The notes under the pieces: generated by a model
Told to the model about the DNA's origin: nothing
Databases searched by the model: none
Seen by the model: the letters and a program-made list of their open reading frames with translations, nothing else
Translations under genes and position numbers: made by a program
Part shown: one piece after another, positions 1 through 11,204 of the stretch
How positions within the stretch are numbered: the stretch's first letter is position 1
How the letters are laid out: the number at the start of each line of letters is the position of its first letter
Source of the DNA: Armigeres subalbatus
Taxonomy: Eukaryota > Arthropoda > Insecta > Diptera > Culicidae
Direction: 5' to 3'
Length of the DNA stretch: 64,000 nucleotides
Assembly (NCBI RefSeq): GCF_024139115.2
Contig: NW_026943205.1
Span: 310,001-374,000 of the forward strand

Positions 1-360
1 GAGGAAACAATCGAATACCGATGAGAACTAGAGGAAACTATAGGAGCAAGAAAAAGACAAAGCCGCAATAAAGCGATCAAAACCAGAGAAGCCAGTGATT
101 TTAGCGTTGTATGCAAAGCGCCAGCTATATATGGTATCATGGTGCAGGAATCAAATTAAAAACAGAGATCTGTCCAAAGTATTAGCCCGTCATTGATACT
201 CGGCGATAGGGGTGACCAGGGATGGGAGCGGTTTACATTTCTTTTTACCATTCATCGTGCCATGCAGTAACATCCCAATTATGTCCTCCAAGTATCCCAA
301 GTAGCACAATAGAAGCGATTCTGGTTGCTGCGACTTAATTGAGACTGAATCTATTTAAAA
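1..360. other. unassigned sequence, no gene seen
   Basis: I see no open frame of useful length, no repeat structure and no recognisable element end in this stretch. It leads directly into the 152-bp satellite array. Confidence 0.4.
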
Positions 361-364
361 CATG

Positions 365-1740
365 TGTGCTGCTCGGGATTTGTCTTTCACTTGCGTTTCA
401 AATCCAGTCATATGAGATGTTGAAAGGTCTCCAACTTGTTCCGGAGTTTGAATCAAATGGTCTAGCGAATGAACTGAGGCTTGCATGATGTCGCCACGGT
501 ACCAAATCAATTATGTCTCAACCGTCTAAGATGAATTAAGTACTGTCCATTTAATTCCACCAGTTAATTTTCGTTATCTTTGCAGATACGTATTTCGACC
601 ACAACTGTGTGGTCGTCTTCAGTGTCTCGTACTTGACTCGACTCGAGTCATGTCAAGTACGAGACACTGAAGACGACCGAAGTCGAATCAAGTACGAGAC
701 ACTGAAGACGACCACACAGTTGTGGTCGAAATACGTATCTGCAAAAATAACGAAAATTAACTGGTGGAATTAAATGGACAGTACTTAATTCGTCTTAGAC
801 GGTTGAATACATTTAACTAAAAGAGCTTTATATATTTTTCCAATTATGTCTTCCAAGTATTTGTCTTTCACTTGCGTCTCAAATCCAGGCATATGAGATG
901 TTGCAAGATCTCCGCATTGTCCTGGAGTTTGAATCAAATATTCTGTCGAATCAACCAAGGCTTCCATGATGTCCCCAGCCGTCCCATTATGTCCTCCGAA
1001 TGTGTGTCCAACACATGCATATGAGATATTGTTGGATCTCTGATTCAAATTCCAGAACAATTTGGAGATCTCAAAACATCTCATATACCTGGACGTAAGT
1101 GAAAGACAAATACTCGGAGGGCATGATTGGGATGATACCGTGGCTGAGGACATCATGCAAGCCTCAGTAGATTCGGTAGACCATTCGATTCAAGCTTCAG
1201 GACAATTTGGAGATCTTACAACATCATACATGCAAGAATTGAAGAAGCAAGTGCAAGATAAATAATCGGAGGATAAAATTTGGTTGACACCGACGCTGGG
1301 GACACCATGGAAGCCATGGTTGATTCGGTAGACCATTTGATTCAAACTCCAGGACAATTTGGAGATCTTGCAACACCTCATATGTCTTGTTTTGAGACGC
1401 AAATGAAAGACAAATACTCGGAGAACATAATTGAGTTGATACCACGGCTTAGAACATCATGAAGGCTTTGGTTGATTCGATAGACCATTTGATTTGAACT
1501 CCAGGCCAATTTGGAGATCTTACAACATCTCATATGCCTGTATTTGAGACGCAAGTAAAAGACTAATACTCAGAAGACAAAATTAGGTTGACACCGCGGC
1601 TGGGGACATCGTGGAAGCCTTGTTTGATTCGGTAGACCATTTGATTTAAACTCCAGGACAATTTGGAGATCTTCTAACATCTCATATGCCTGGATTTGGA
1701 GAGATCTTACAATACCTCATGTAAGACGCAAGTGAATGTA
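365..1740. repeat. satellite array, 152-bp period, with orientation switch
   Basis: A unit containing the words GACAATTTGGAGATCTT, CATCTCATATGCCTG and GTGAAAGACAAATACTCGG recurs. In the forward part the first word (with small changes) starts at about 1056, 1201, 1353, 1505 and 1657, so the last three steps are each exactly 152 bp and the first is 145 bp. From about 370 to 510 and 830 to 1020 the same words occur as reverse complement, so the array flips at about 1030-1045. The unit translates into similar-looking peptides of about 50 residues, but 152 is not a multiple of three and the frames do not stay open from unit to unit. I therefore read it as a satellite, not a coding repeat. The foldback element at 518-806 sits inside it. 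Confidence 0.8.
518..806. mobile_element. palindromic foldback element (MITE-like)
   Basis: The left arm starts TCAACCGTCTAAGA at 518 and the right arm ends with its reverse complement at 806. Pairing continues inward for more than 100 bp with few mismatches, through TACTGTCCATTTAATTCCAC and ATACGTATTTCGACCACAAC. The centre holds a partly duplicated block built on GTACGAGACACTGAAGACG. There is no coding capacity. A degraded half copy lies at about 39320-39420. I recall similar sequence as a common repeat in culicine genomes, but have not checked this. Confidence 0.8.
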
Positions 1741-1839
1741 TTTGAAAGTATCCAACGATCAATAAATTAAGTGAAATACTAGAAATTTCAGCAAAAATTC
1801 TTTTTACGCCACATTCGGTTTACGTCCCCCCATAAGTGA

Positions 1840-2590
1840 CGTCTCCAATGAAAATGGACAGCTACATCGACCCGGCGCCTATCTCCGAAACGCAGCTGTG
1901 GGTTGCTGTTGAGATTCCTCAAAAAACAATAAGTGTCTGTGTAGTTTACCTTCCCCCGACCGACAGAACGATTGCACGATTATCAACTCGCACATCGAAT
2001 CGCTGAGATCCCTCTCATTCTCATCTCGAATAGATTTACAGTCTTCTGCTCTTCTTTTCGGTGACTACAATCAAGCGAATCTTCATTGGTGATTTCCCAA
2101 TAACGGTACACCTTTCATCGATCCAATGCTATCGGACATGCCCGCAGCATGCTGTGCACTTCTTGGCGGATTTAACTTGCACGGGTTCTTTTAAATCAAT
2201 ACCCACTTGTATCGCAACGAGCAACTGCAACTTGATCTTGTATTAGTGAATAACTACGCTTTGCCGAGCTCAACTGTTTGCTTGCCGCTTGAGTCGTTGG
2301 TTGATCTTGACGCTGACCACCCGGCCCTAACTTTGTCATTAAGTTTGTATTCGCCTATAGTGTTTGAACAGTCTCCCGAAAACTATTCATTAGATTATCG
2401 GCGGATCGACTACAGTGCACTGAGCAACGCGCTTTATGAAATCGATTGGCAAGTTATTGAATCATCCAGTCATATCAACGACGCGGTGGATTACTTCTGT
2501 AAAGAGGCAATTTTCCATGTTGCACCAGCTCGCAGACCTCCATGGTCTAACTCTCTTTACGGACGCTAAAGCGAGAACGTGATATTGCAA
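1840..2590 (+). pseudogene. LINE ORF2 endonuclease domain (fragment)
   Basis: Translation, changing frame at about 1960, 2070 and 2190, gives the second half of an apurinic-type endonuclease of a LINE. It reads VAVEIPQKTISVCVVYLPP, then the catalytic-type word FGDYNQANLHW, then LQLDLVLVN and DADHPALT, which correspond to the family's GDFN and SDHxP blocks. A linker follows that ends LRTLKRERDIA just before the RT would begin. No RNase H or start codon region is visible. The RT that should follow is interrupted by another LINE tail at about 2585 and resumes only in part at 3030. I place it in the Jockey/CR1-like group; the clade is uncertain. Confidence 0.75.
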
Positions 2591-3028
2591 ATTTTCAACC
2601 CTATCGTGAAATCTGTGCTGTTATACGCTAGCGAAACATGGTATGTATCAGTTGGGAACACGCAACGGTTTCATGTGCTCATCAGCAGATGTCTGCGGTA
2701 TATAATTCGGGCGTGGTGGCCTCGTCGTTGTCACCAGAGGCCGATAGCAACAGAAATTCGTGATCTAAAGTGTAGCTGGATAGGCCACACTGTACTTAGG
2801 GCGGAAACGAAATCTGTAAACAAGCATTAGACTGGAACCCAGCGGGACATCACAGAGGCAGACCAAGAGGCTCATGGCGGCGAAGCCTCAATAAAGAAAT
2901 AAAAGAAGTCGACCGAAATCTAACCTGGCAACAGGTTAAAGCGATAGCTGGGCAACGCTCAAGATGGAGATCTTTTAAGTCGGCCCTTTGCACCACCGGA
3001 GGTGTACAGGATTCATAAGTATGTAAGT
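2585..3028 (+). pseudogene. 3' end of an RTE-like LINE, 5'-truncated, nested
   Basis: The frame from 2579 and its continuation after 2828 encode the C-terminal end of a LINE polyprotein. Visible words are VKSVLLYASETW, CLRYIIRAWWPRRCHQRP, WIGHT, then in the next frame GRPRGSWRRSLNKEIKEVDR and SRWRSFKSALCTTGG. It ends in a short tail of TAAGTATG/TAAGTAAG. It is 5'-truncated, as is usual after target-primed reverse transcription, and lies between two parts of a different LINE (1840-2590 and 3030-3443). The same family supplies the RT segment at 40790-42060, so the two loci can be used to reconstruct each other's consensus order. No target duplication is obvious. Confidence 0.75.
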
Positions 3029-3029
3029 A

Positions 3030-3443
3030 AGTTCGACACAGTTAACCACAGAATTCTGCTTGCCAAACTGGAGAGACTCGGAGCATCCTCAATGAGCGTA
3101 AACTGGTTTAGATTCTACTTGCATTCTACTCACAGGTGACATCGATTGTCCAAGTTCTGGCCCAAATTCGAATATACTCACCAGAAAGATCGCTTCGTCA
3201 TCGTAACTTTCTTTTTCTAGAGTCGAGGAGCATCAATTATGCTTTGAATGGACCCGTCCGTGCAATCTGCCATCAATTAAATCAACACTTTTCATACTTT
3301 GAATACAATGGTTCTGCTGACGTGTTTTGACAACCACTGTACCGCCGGACGTTACCAAATAGATTTAGAATCAAATTAGTCATATTCCTTGAGACAAACC
3401 TTGTCAGTTGGATCATAAACAGACAAATAAACAAATAAACAAA
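3030..3443 (+). pseudogene. LINE RT remnant, C-terminal end and 3' tail
   Basis: At 3030-3120 a reverse transcriptase stretch reads FDTVNHRILLAKLERLGAS. It jumps, with an internal deletion of most of the RT, to a C-terminal domain at 3136-3330 reading RNFLFLESRSINYALNGP and FSYFEYNGSADVFRQPLYRR. The element ends in a 3' tail made of AAATAAAC-like units at about 3420-3443. It is most simply the downstream part of the LINE whose endonuclease is at 1840-2590. It abuts the antisense Jockey element that starts at about 3444. Confidence 0.7.
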
Positions 3444-5316
3444 TCTGCAGATAAAGTGCTCCACACTGTTTTCAGTTTCGCAGAGCTCACAGCGGGACCG
3501 GAAAGGGCGCCCAACGAAGTTGTGGGAGACCCTAATGTGTGGCCGGTCCAGAGCCTCGATATGACTTGCTGTTCTTTTTGAGACTCCAGGCCGATGGATC
3601 CTTTGATTTTCCTCAAAAAGAGCCCTCTGTTATTGCTCCAAGTTCGAATCCAGTACTGGCTTCGTTCATTTCTTAAAGTCGGGCAGCGGGATGGAGCAGG
3701 TGTAAGGTAATCCTTCGTGTCCAACGCTAGCCAGGGCATCGGTTTTGGTATTTCCCTTAATGCCGCAATGGCCGGGAATCCAGGCGAAAGTGATACCGGG
3801 TATCATACCTCAAAGGATTCCTTGGATACAGGGGTGTTTTGGACTCCTCGCTTTGAGGGCCACAGATTAGCGGAGTATGATGACCACGATTGGTTGCGCT
3901 GAGTTCCAGTAAGGATCTTCCAAGTTCGTCCGTGTTTTATCCTATTTTAAACCGGAAGGCGGCGATGGTGCGGTCGATGTTAATGGAAGTCCCTTTGCTT
4001 CGTGCTAGTGTACTCGGGTCACTGGGGAGAGACCGGTACCGATACCTGCACTTCTCAGGATCCTGCCAGCATCGTCAAGGAGAAGGATCCTGTCTTCACC
4101 TGAAGTGGCAGCTGCATAAAAGGCGGCGGGTCCCGCCTTTGCGGCAGATGGTCATCAGACTCCGATGCCACAAAGGAAAAATCCCGGCGTTAATGCAGGC
4201 TGCTTCAACGGGTGTGGACGAAAGCAGACCAGAGGCTAGCCAAACGTAGCTGTTGAAAACGGATGAAAGAGTTTCGATGAGGTTCCGGTAGACAGGACAC
4301 GTTTGTTCAAGGCCGTAAAGCAAGCGGCTATCGATAATAGCTGGTCCAACTTTTAGTCTGATGTTTCTACATATTATTAGTTTATTACAGTCCGGCCAAT
4401 AAACGGGCCGAAACGTCAGGCAATGCGAATATAAACCCGTTTGAATATATCATATTATTAGTACGGCGTTTTTCGCAAGGGTTTTCATGAGACTAATGCG
4501 GAACTTGGAAGCTACTGTCAGCGCCCGGAAGTGCGGTATGTCGACACCAAGCACCCGGACGATCTTTCGGTTGGGAATGGCATCCGTGCCGAACTTTATG
4601 GAGGGGCCTGCTAACTGATGCCGGCCACTGCAGACGTGTCCCCGAACAAACTTACAAACGTCATAACAAAACCGACGAATAAAGCCCAACGATAGATGGC
4701 ACTTACAGCCCCCTGAGTTTTAATCCTTTTCCTTCCAGGCGTTCTGTCGGCCACGACTAATAAAATGTCGTCGGCATATACAAATATATACACCGGCATA
4801 TCGTCGGCATATACAAATATAAGGCCTTGAAGAAGGTGAAGAGTGACGAGCAGGGGGGAGTAGCGTTATCAATCAGGTTGCTTACCTTAGCTTTAACGGT
4901 TGGGAAGGCGCCGCAAGGGATGTAGATGTTTATAATGATAATCGGAAGTATGCAGGACATCAACAGCCGGCAGGTCCTCATCGATAGCGAGGACATCGAA
5001 GGGAATATCCGGCAATACCCAGATGGCTACGGAGTGCCCAAAGTTGTTCCCAACATGGCTGGTTCAACTGTATTTGCATCCGCTGGTCCAATCCATGAGG
5101 GGTTGGATACGTGTTTATCCTCTTCGAGAAAAATGATGAAGAAATAGGTAGGTATCCTGGTATCCTGGACAGGCCGGAGCCAGCGGAAGAAGAAGATCCA
5201 CTGGCTGGCCCGGAGCTCGATGCGTCGAGGGGTGACGACGAGGAAGAACTGGATCCACTGGGCGATACATTATGCGGCTGAGAGGGACCTGCTCTGCTCG
5301 TACTACCAGAAGTCAA
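3444..5316 (-). pseudogene. Jockey-type LINE ORF2 (endonuclease tail, RT, RNase H)
   Basis: Read on the minus strand from 5316 downward. First comes a Ser-rich leader, then endonuclease remains ending IIINIYIPCGAFPT. A large deletion removes the front of the RT, and the RT active-site block VYADDILLVV follows near 4780. Next are VRGHVCSGRHQLAG and IVRVLGVDI, then SRLLYGLEQTCPVY and WLASGLLSSTPVEA. An RNase H word, ITFAWIPGHCGIKGNTK, is at about 3760-3800. The C-terminal ISRLWTGHT and EHFICRF block ends near 3465. Several frameshifts and stops make it non-functional, although the YADD tetrad is intact. A half MITE splits it at about 4384-4455. An RNase H in ORF2 and this C-terminus fit Jockey/LOA/R1-like LINEs; the exact clade is open. 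Confidence 0.8.
4384..4455. mobile_element. half copy of a foldback MITE
   Basis: The words CAATAAACGGGCCGAAACGT and TAAACCCGTTTGAATA match the right half of the complete palindromic element at 20372-20582. It interrupts the minus-strand LINE RT, so it is younger than that LINE copy. The other half is missing or decayed. Confidence 0.6.
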
Positions 5317-6572
5317 AGCGGAACGGTGAGTGTGGGACTTACTGCTCGGGGAGCCCAGGACGCTGAAACATTTGGGACTTGTGGCCCAGGTGGAGATCCC
5401 CGGGTTTAGAGGGAGAGATTCGTTCTGTCTAGAAAATTCTTGCCTTGCGCTTGATCTTGCCTGCGTCTTCCGTCGGGGGATAAAATCGCGACCCGAAACC
5501 GCTGACTGGTTCTCGCTTGCTTCTCGCTAGGTCCACTTGGGGAAACAGCAGTTTGGAACTTTGCGCTTGACAAGCTTGCAGGGGGGGTAAGCGTCCCTCT
5601 TACTTCTATTCAATGATGCCAGAGGCTGTTCCCCAGTTCCAGCTTGGGAATAACGTCTACGCTGGGGCCCCAGCCTATCAAAGGATCTGGACAGGCTCTT
5701 TTTGGTCTCTTCGTCGACTGGAACCCGATATCGGCCAGGTCGTTTCGGTTGGATCTTGTCTACTGGCGCTCCAACCGGGCTCTACATTGTCGTTCTTCGT
5801 CCTCGACCTTTACCAGGCGCCGAGGTCGTTCCAAAGGTTCTGGTTGGGGTATATCTTCTTGTGCAATGGTGTCTTGGCTACCTGCCGCGGATGCCGGCTC
5901 GTTGGTGTTGATGGTGTTTGGGTTTTGTGGCACGTTGGCTAATTAGTTAGAGCTAAAAATCCCAATCACGGTAGAACAGCTGTTCTTGAAACATAGCCGC
6001 TGGGCTTTCGGGATGTTATTTGGTTCGGTAGTGGGATCTGGCGATGTGCTGGTGATAGTCCTCTTTCCAGCAATCCTGAAGCCAGAAGTTTGAGGGGGTA
6101 TTCGCATTTTTGCGACACTGGTGAGGTTAGAGCTGGCAGTACGTTCTGAGATTGTCGATCGTTTCGGCGTACCCTTGCCTGAATTCACTTTGTTAAGGGG
6201 TGAGAGGAAGACAGGATCGGGCGAGATTTGAGGGATGAGTTCGACGGTTGTGAAGGAGTTGCTATGAGCGGGGCGAGACCCTTCCGGTTTCTCGATGGAG
6301 GTGAGCCCATCGAGTCTTGTTCCTCAGTTCCTGTTGGTTGGGGAGTTGGTGCTGATATTAGGAGCTGGCTATCAATGATTTTATCGAGCCTGGTCTGGAG
6401 CTCAGCGTTCCTTCGGAGGCTTTCCTCCCAGTTTGCGAATCTCCTCGTCTTTTCCAGCGAGGGCGGCAAGCATTGCAGCGAATGTCGGTTGATCTGATCC
6501 GCTCAACTGTGGGCGCCCTTCAGGCACTTCGCATTGAGTTTCTCGTAGAGATTTGACCTGCGTTGACGACAT
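5317..6572 (-). pseudogene. Jockey-type LINE ORF1 (gag-like) remnant
   Basis: This lies directly upstream, on the minus strand, of the ORF2 remnant. A plausible start is the ATG at 6572-6570, which opens MSSTQVKSLRETQCEVP and continues with PTFAAMLAALAGKDEEIRK. A coiled-coil-like stretch RRNAELQTRLDKIIDSQ, a Pro/Ser-rich linker and a segment at 6188-5943 follow after a frameshift near 6185. I do not see clear CCHC knuckles; the part from about 5900 to 5320 is low complexity and broken. Role and identity rest on position and order, not on a diagnostic motif. The 5' end of the element is probably near 6600. Confidence 0.5.
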
Positions 6573-6840
6573 CGGCGAAAGATGTCTCTCTCTTTTTTTC
6601 AGCTGCAGGATGCGTCAAGCTTCTTTTGTTTAATTAGCAATTCGATCTTTATGTTTTAATGCTGACAACAATCATAATATAGTGGTCCAACTCTTTAGCT
6701 TGACGTTGCTTGATTGACTGTTTAAAATTTTGACTTTCTCGCTGAGCCTTAACGATGACAATTGCTTTTTAATTATCCTTTTCAGCTGATTCGCGCGTGC
6801 CCAGTGTTACAGTTAGTACTAAAATTATCATGAAAACAAT

Positions 6841-7032
6841 TACACCCAGGTTTTTTTACACGGTTTGGTTTTAGTCGTTTAAGAACTTCAGCGTCAATGA
6901 AACAATGAGTTGACCCCACCAAAGAATTCACAAAAAAATCAAAGAAAATTCAGGGGGTATTTAAAAAGTTGTGAGAGTTTGGATTTACCGAGAAATTAAT
7001 GAATTCCAACCGTGTAAAAAAAACTGGGTGTA
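6841..7032. mobile_element. TA-flanked MITE, about 190 bp
   Basis: The ends are inverted: TACACCCAGGTTTTTTTACA at the left and GTGTAAAAAAAACTGGGTGTA-type sequence (to 7032) at the right, with ACGGTT continuing the pairing. A TA at each end is consistent with the Tc1/mariner-type dinucleotide duplication. The inside is A/T-rich and non-coding. There is no transposase in the element. Confidence 0.8.
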
Positions 7033-8760
7033 TTCTTTGTGGCAAACTGTTCTGCAACTTTAAACATTAAGCTCTACAAATATATGAATACATTGCCAAC
7101 ATGGAAAATTTAACAAGGTAACAGATCATCCTTGTTTTGTGAATTTAAGAGCGATGACGGCATGACGAAACGTCCACAATTAATACGAATTAAGCCGAAT
7201 ACCCTGTTTTAATGTTAATGTTTACTTCAATTCCATGGTTAGAAAAATTTGAATTCATATTTTCAGATCACGTGTGAAACGTATTTGCACATAATACAAT
7301 AAAGCCTCATAATATCCGCGAGTGTCCATATCTACTACATGATGAATTGGAAAGAGACCGTCTCTGTCAATAGCTATGTCATCAAATCTAATTAGGCTTC
7401 CTCGCGAACGATGGTGCTGACACAAACTAATGACGTTCTTTGGCATGCAACAGCAGACGAAAATTGCGCCGCAGGTTCACGCCATGACCTAAAACGTTTC
7501 CCTGCTTTCATCTTGAGATAAAGTTTGGTATTCATCACTTTGACGCGTACCGAATATTCAGTGCACGAGCGATGTATTCCGATGAGCTTGGAAAGTTCGG
7601 CCAGCGGAAGACCAAAAAAATGGCATTCCAAAGTACGACAAACGTTTTTCTTGCACATGCTGAAGGAATTCGGTACGGACCAAGTCGTTACCGACAACAC
7701 CGGGCCCGAAATGAAATGATCAAACATCATTCATCATCCAACATCCGACGGCTATCTTGGAAATGGGCCCTGGTTTGATTGTTCGTCTGGCCATCGCGCG
7801 TTCCAAATCGAAGAATCAGATAACCGCCTTTGATCTTCTCATTTCCAAGCAAAGAATTGCACATCATTCATTCGACCCTGCCTTGCAAGTGAGCGGACAC
7901 CAATTGCAGCAGCGGATGCCGGCACGAATAGGAGGAAGCCTTGCTGAATTCATAATGCATTTGTGCGATTCCAAAACACTGCCCAACCGATGATGCCTCC
8001 CTAATAGGTGCTGCAATGCAAATTCGAGAAAAAGCACCGTGTGCGTCCGTTGAAAACCGGTTCCTCCCATTCGGAACGCCTACGAGGCAGGCTTTCCCGG
8101 GAAGAGTGGAGCTTTTTTTCCTCGCTCATTTCTAGCGTTAGTTCATAATCTGATGGAGGAAATGCGCCCGAAGCAATGGTCATTCTTTTTATGCTCGGAC
8201 TTTCTGCCGCTGAGATGCCTATGCTTATGTTCAAGGCTTGTGCTGTTGAATAGATAAGAACAGTGGAATCAGGTCATGCCGCCATCAACAGTATAATCAA
8301 GTTCTTCGGAGTCGGATTTGGTCGCGAATCGGATTATTTTTTAGCTTCTTTTGTTGTTGGTATGCAAGTTGGCGTTAGTAGTTGCGTTGGACTATGGATT
8401 TCTGCTTTGTGCAGTTTCAAGGAGATCAGCGAAAGAATATAATTTATGTAGAAACAGTTTACCAAAATAACAAAAAAAATTAATCTGTACAAAAGGATAA
8501 CGGATCTTGTCATTGTCAAACTTGAAAAAAGTTTGGTGCAATTTTTATGATAGATTACTGATAATAATAACATAATTCTAAACTTACTACAAATTTATCA
8601 ACAAAGAGATTTTCATGCGAAAGGATGGAACGAACCTACGAGGTGCAATAATTAAAAGGTATACAAGTTATTCTAACAACAAAAAGAGTTTAATGCAAGT
8701 CAGTTATAAAAACATGTCAAAAATTGGCTCTCACTGTACGGAAATGTATAAAAACTTATA
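7033..8760. other. mostly unassigned; one possible retroelement trace
   Basis: No frame here is convincing as a host gene. The stretch 7525-7790 has a weak integrase-like reading listed separately. From 8240 to 8760 the sequence is A/T-rich and featureless. Short open frames on the minus strand (7255-7730, 8001-8234) give peptides I cannot relate to any family. Confidence 0.35.
7525..7790 (+). pseudogene. possible integrase-core remnant of an LTR element
   Basis: One frame reads LHMLKEFGTDQVVTDNTGPE, and another frame about 25 bp on reads HHPTSDGYLGNGPW. In order and spacing these resemble the second Asp (VTDNGPQF-type) and the glutamate (HPxSNGxAER-type) blocks of Ty3/gypsy integrases. The glutamate itself is not preserved and the frames are broken, so this is only a suggestion. 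No other retroelement block is visible nearby. Confidence 0.3.
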
Positions 8761-11090
8761 GAAACTTGAACTGATGCTAAGGACAACCAGCTCACAACCA
8801 GCAGCATAGAACAATCTATGGGGAAATCATTCAGAAAATGCAGAGTCAAGGCTTACGCCAACCAAAAACCTCAATTATGTCATGTTAACTACCTGTTATG
8901 CAACAAATGCCTACGGTCTGCCACCCCAGATTACCAACCAAAGCCGAACATAAATGGATCATTTGCTCACGTAACAGGTGCATCGAATAACTTGTCTCCA
9001 TGACCTCAACAATATTTGCCACGAAACAACTCATGTAGACAAGAATTACGATGTATGACCCGTTTGTTCCTTCTTCCTCTGGACTCTCCCGCTCGCGTCC
9101 CGGTCATAAGCCGCCCCATAAAAAGCACCGTCATAACCGCGGCTCATGCCTACCATAACATCGTCAAAACAATTGACTTCACGAAATAAACTCATAAATT
9201 GCCAGCGCCACCGCAGCCGTGCCAGCTCCAGTGGCCCAGGACTTGGCCAGTTTCGCCGGGAGCCATAAAATTATCACAATCTTTTGCTCGATAGTTTTAG
9301 CCCCGTCTCGCCTGTCGCCAATTCGAATTCACAGGTCGGAAGGGGGGCTGTAGAATCGAGCGGTGGCGGACGGATTCCATAAGCTCACTACTACTGGAAC
9401 TAGCAGCATAGAGCAACAACAACAACGCCGACGAGAATATAAACAAACGCCGACTGGGGATGGCAGAGTCGAAAAAATAAACCAGTTGAATATCCTCCGA
9501 TGCCTTTCGGTTAGAAGCGAGCTCCAACCGAGCTTTGCGGATTTCAAAATTTGGTGTCAAAAGCACATGCTAAACCACGGTGATTGCCTCGCCCGATCGC
9601 CGCCCTCCTGGAGAGCCACCGGGACGAATGAGAAAATGTTACCCATTTAGGGTGATTTGTTCTGTTATGAATCGAGCAGAACGTGAAGGATTAGTCAACG
9701 GAAGTTTTCAATCAGACCTCACATGATTTTATGAAAGACCATTTGGAAAATCCATTTATAGAAACTCTAGCGTTAATCACAAATATTGGCATTTCTTTTA
9801 GCAAATATACTATATTTTCCTTCAAATTGATTTTCTCAGAAAGTGTTTGTTTAAATAAGAGTATCTTTTAAGTATTTATGTTACAAATGATATTGATTAA
9901 GTACTCTCAAACTAACGCGAAATATACGAAATAAAATTTTATAAAAGAAGATATGATATGGAATAAATTTATCAAAAACTTATAAACTTAGTCTTATAAA
10001 TGAACAACAAACAGCCCATCTACCTTCGATTCCGTTGTTATGTTCCGCGCCCACCCCAACAATGCTTAACCTGTGGAGCACATGTTATTCCGGGCGAGAT
10101 TTATATCCTGTTTTAACCGTTTTAACCAATTAAAAGAAACGAAAAACAGTTCGCTTCCTGCGGAGTGCGGTTTGACACAAGAACCAAAATGCGAGGCCCG
10201 ATGCGATGGCCGGAGGGCGCAAAGCAAATATGTGTGTATCGTGAAAGCGAGAAGCCTGCCTGCCCGATGTTGGTTCACGGCCTGGGATGTGGTTTTGGTT
10301 CGTTCTAAAATGGCGTGGATCGGAATAAAAATAACGACCAGCCCACCCAGACCCCGCCTGAGTGCGGAGCTGGCGAATGGTGCGTGCAAAGGTGTTTTAA
10401 TATTTGACTAAATCTGTCGCCGGACAATATAATAAACGCGAAATAAAGCACGCCGACGGTACGGATTTATTTACCTTTCCCAGACGGCTTTATTAGCCAT
10501 TGGCCGACTCCGAGCGTTGCATCACCATCATCGGCGGGCGAGTGGAATTAATTTGCGGTGATATCGTAAGCTTCTGCTCATTCATGAAATCAATTTGGAA
10601 CTCCGTTTAGGATAAACATTATTAGTAATTAACCAGCTTAATGATTGAATTGCTCACTAAATGACGCATAATATAGTAGGAATTTTTTTTTAACACGACA
10701 TTGATACTAGAGCTATAATTAATGTTCCTTGCATTGATGTAATGTTTGAGAACGTCTTCGTTCTTCGATTCTACTTAAATATATTTCGGAGAAGCTTCAA
10801 ACTTGTTCGAAATACCAGCCTATATAAAACCGAATAGGAAGAGTAATTTGTTGCACAATTATGTTGGTTCAGCTTTCAACGGGTTCGGAAATGTTCGGCG
10901 GTGACATTTATTACAATTATTTTGGCGGCGGCGGCATGAACAGGCGTATTTAGACATTTTCCTTGCTGGCTTGGAGTGTCGTGGGAATAATTATAATTCT
11001 CCCATTACTTTGGGACATATTGACGAAAAACAGAAATTCCTCATTAATTTTGAATATTTTATTTTTTTAGTTTTTTTACAATTTAGTATA
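8761..11090. other. long stretch without genes; GC-richer unique-looking blocks
   Basis: No coding unit, inverted repeat or retroelement word is recognised. Two blocks, about 9060-9640 and 9990-10660, are richer in G+C than their surroundings. They carry homeodomain-core words such as TAATTA and ATTAAT, and scattered CATAAA/TTTATTA motifs. They look different from the TE mosaic and may be host non-coding DNA, possibly regulatory. This is inference from composition only. Confidence 0.3.
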
Positions 11091-11095
11091 TATAT

Positions 11096-11200
11096 TAGGG
11101 TGGTTCAAAAAATCGATTTTGCTCCACAACGCTCATCTGATTCTGTATCATGCTCTGAGTGTCCTGCGAAAATTTGAGCTTATTTGGATTAAAACTGATT
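11096..11200. repeat. terminal fragment of a TTAGGGTGG-type MITE
   Basis: TTAGGGTGGTTCAAAAAATC followed by GATTTTGCTCC starts at 11096, and a related end occurs at 60285. It is joined directly to gypsy gag sequence at about 11205, so the first residues of the open frame at 11119-11601 come from the MITE and not from gag. The other end of the element is not visible. Confidence 0.6.
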
Positions 11201-11204
11201 TAGC

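Noticed and set aside
1062..1462. Repeated peptide (VDSVDHLIQTPGQFGDL) as a tandem-repeat protein
   Set aside because: The DNA period is 152 bp, not a multiple of three, and frames close within each unit. The peptide similarity follows from DNA similarity.
5613..5946. Three overlapping plus-strand open frames as a gene
   Set aside because: They are antisense to the minus-strand LINE ORF1/ORF2 region and mutually overlapping, with no domain.
10066..10411. Overlapping open frames of 107 and 112 residues on both strands
   Set aside because: Frames on both strands of a GC-richer block, no domain, and no splice or start context; non-coding DNA is the simpler reading.
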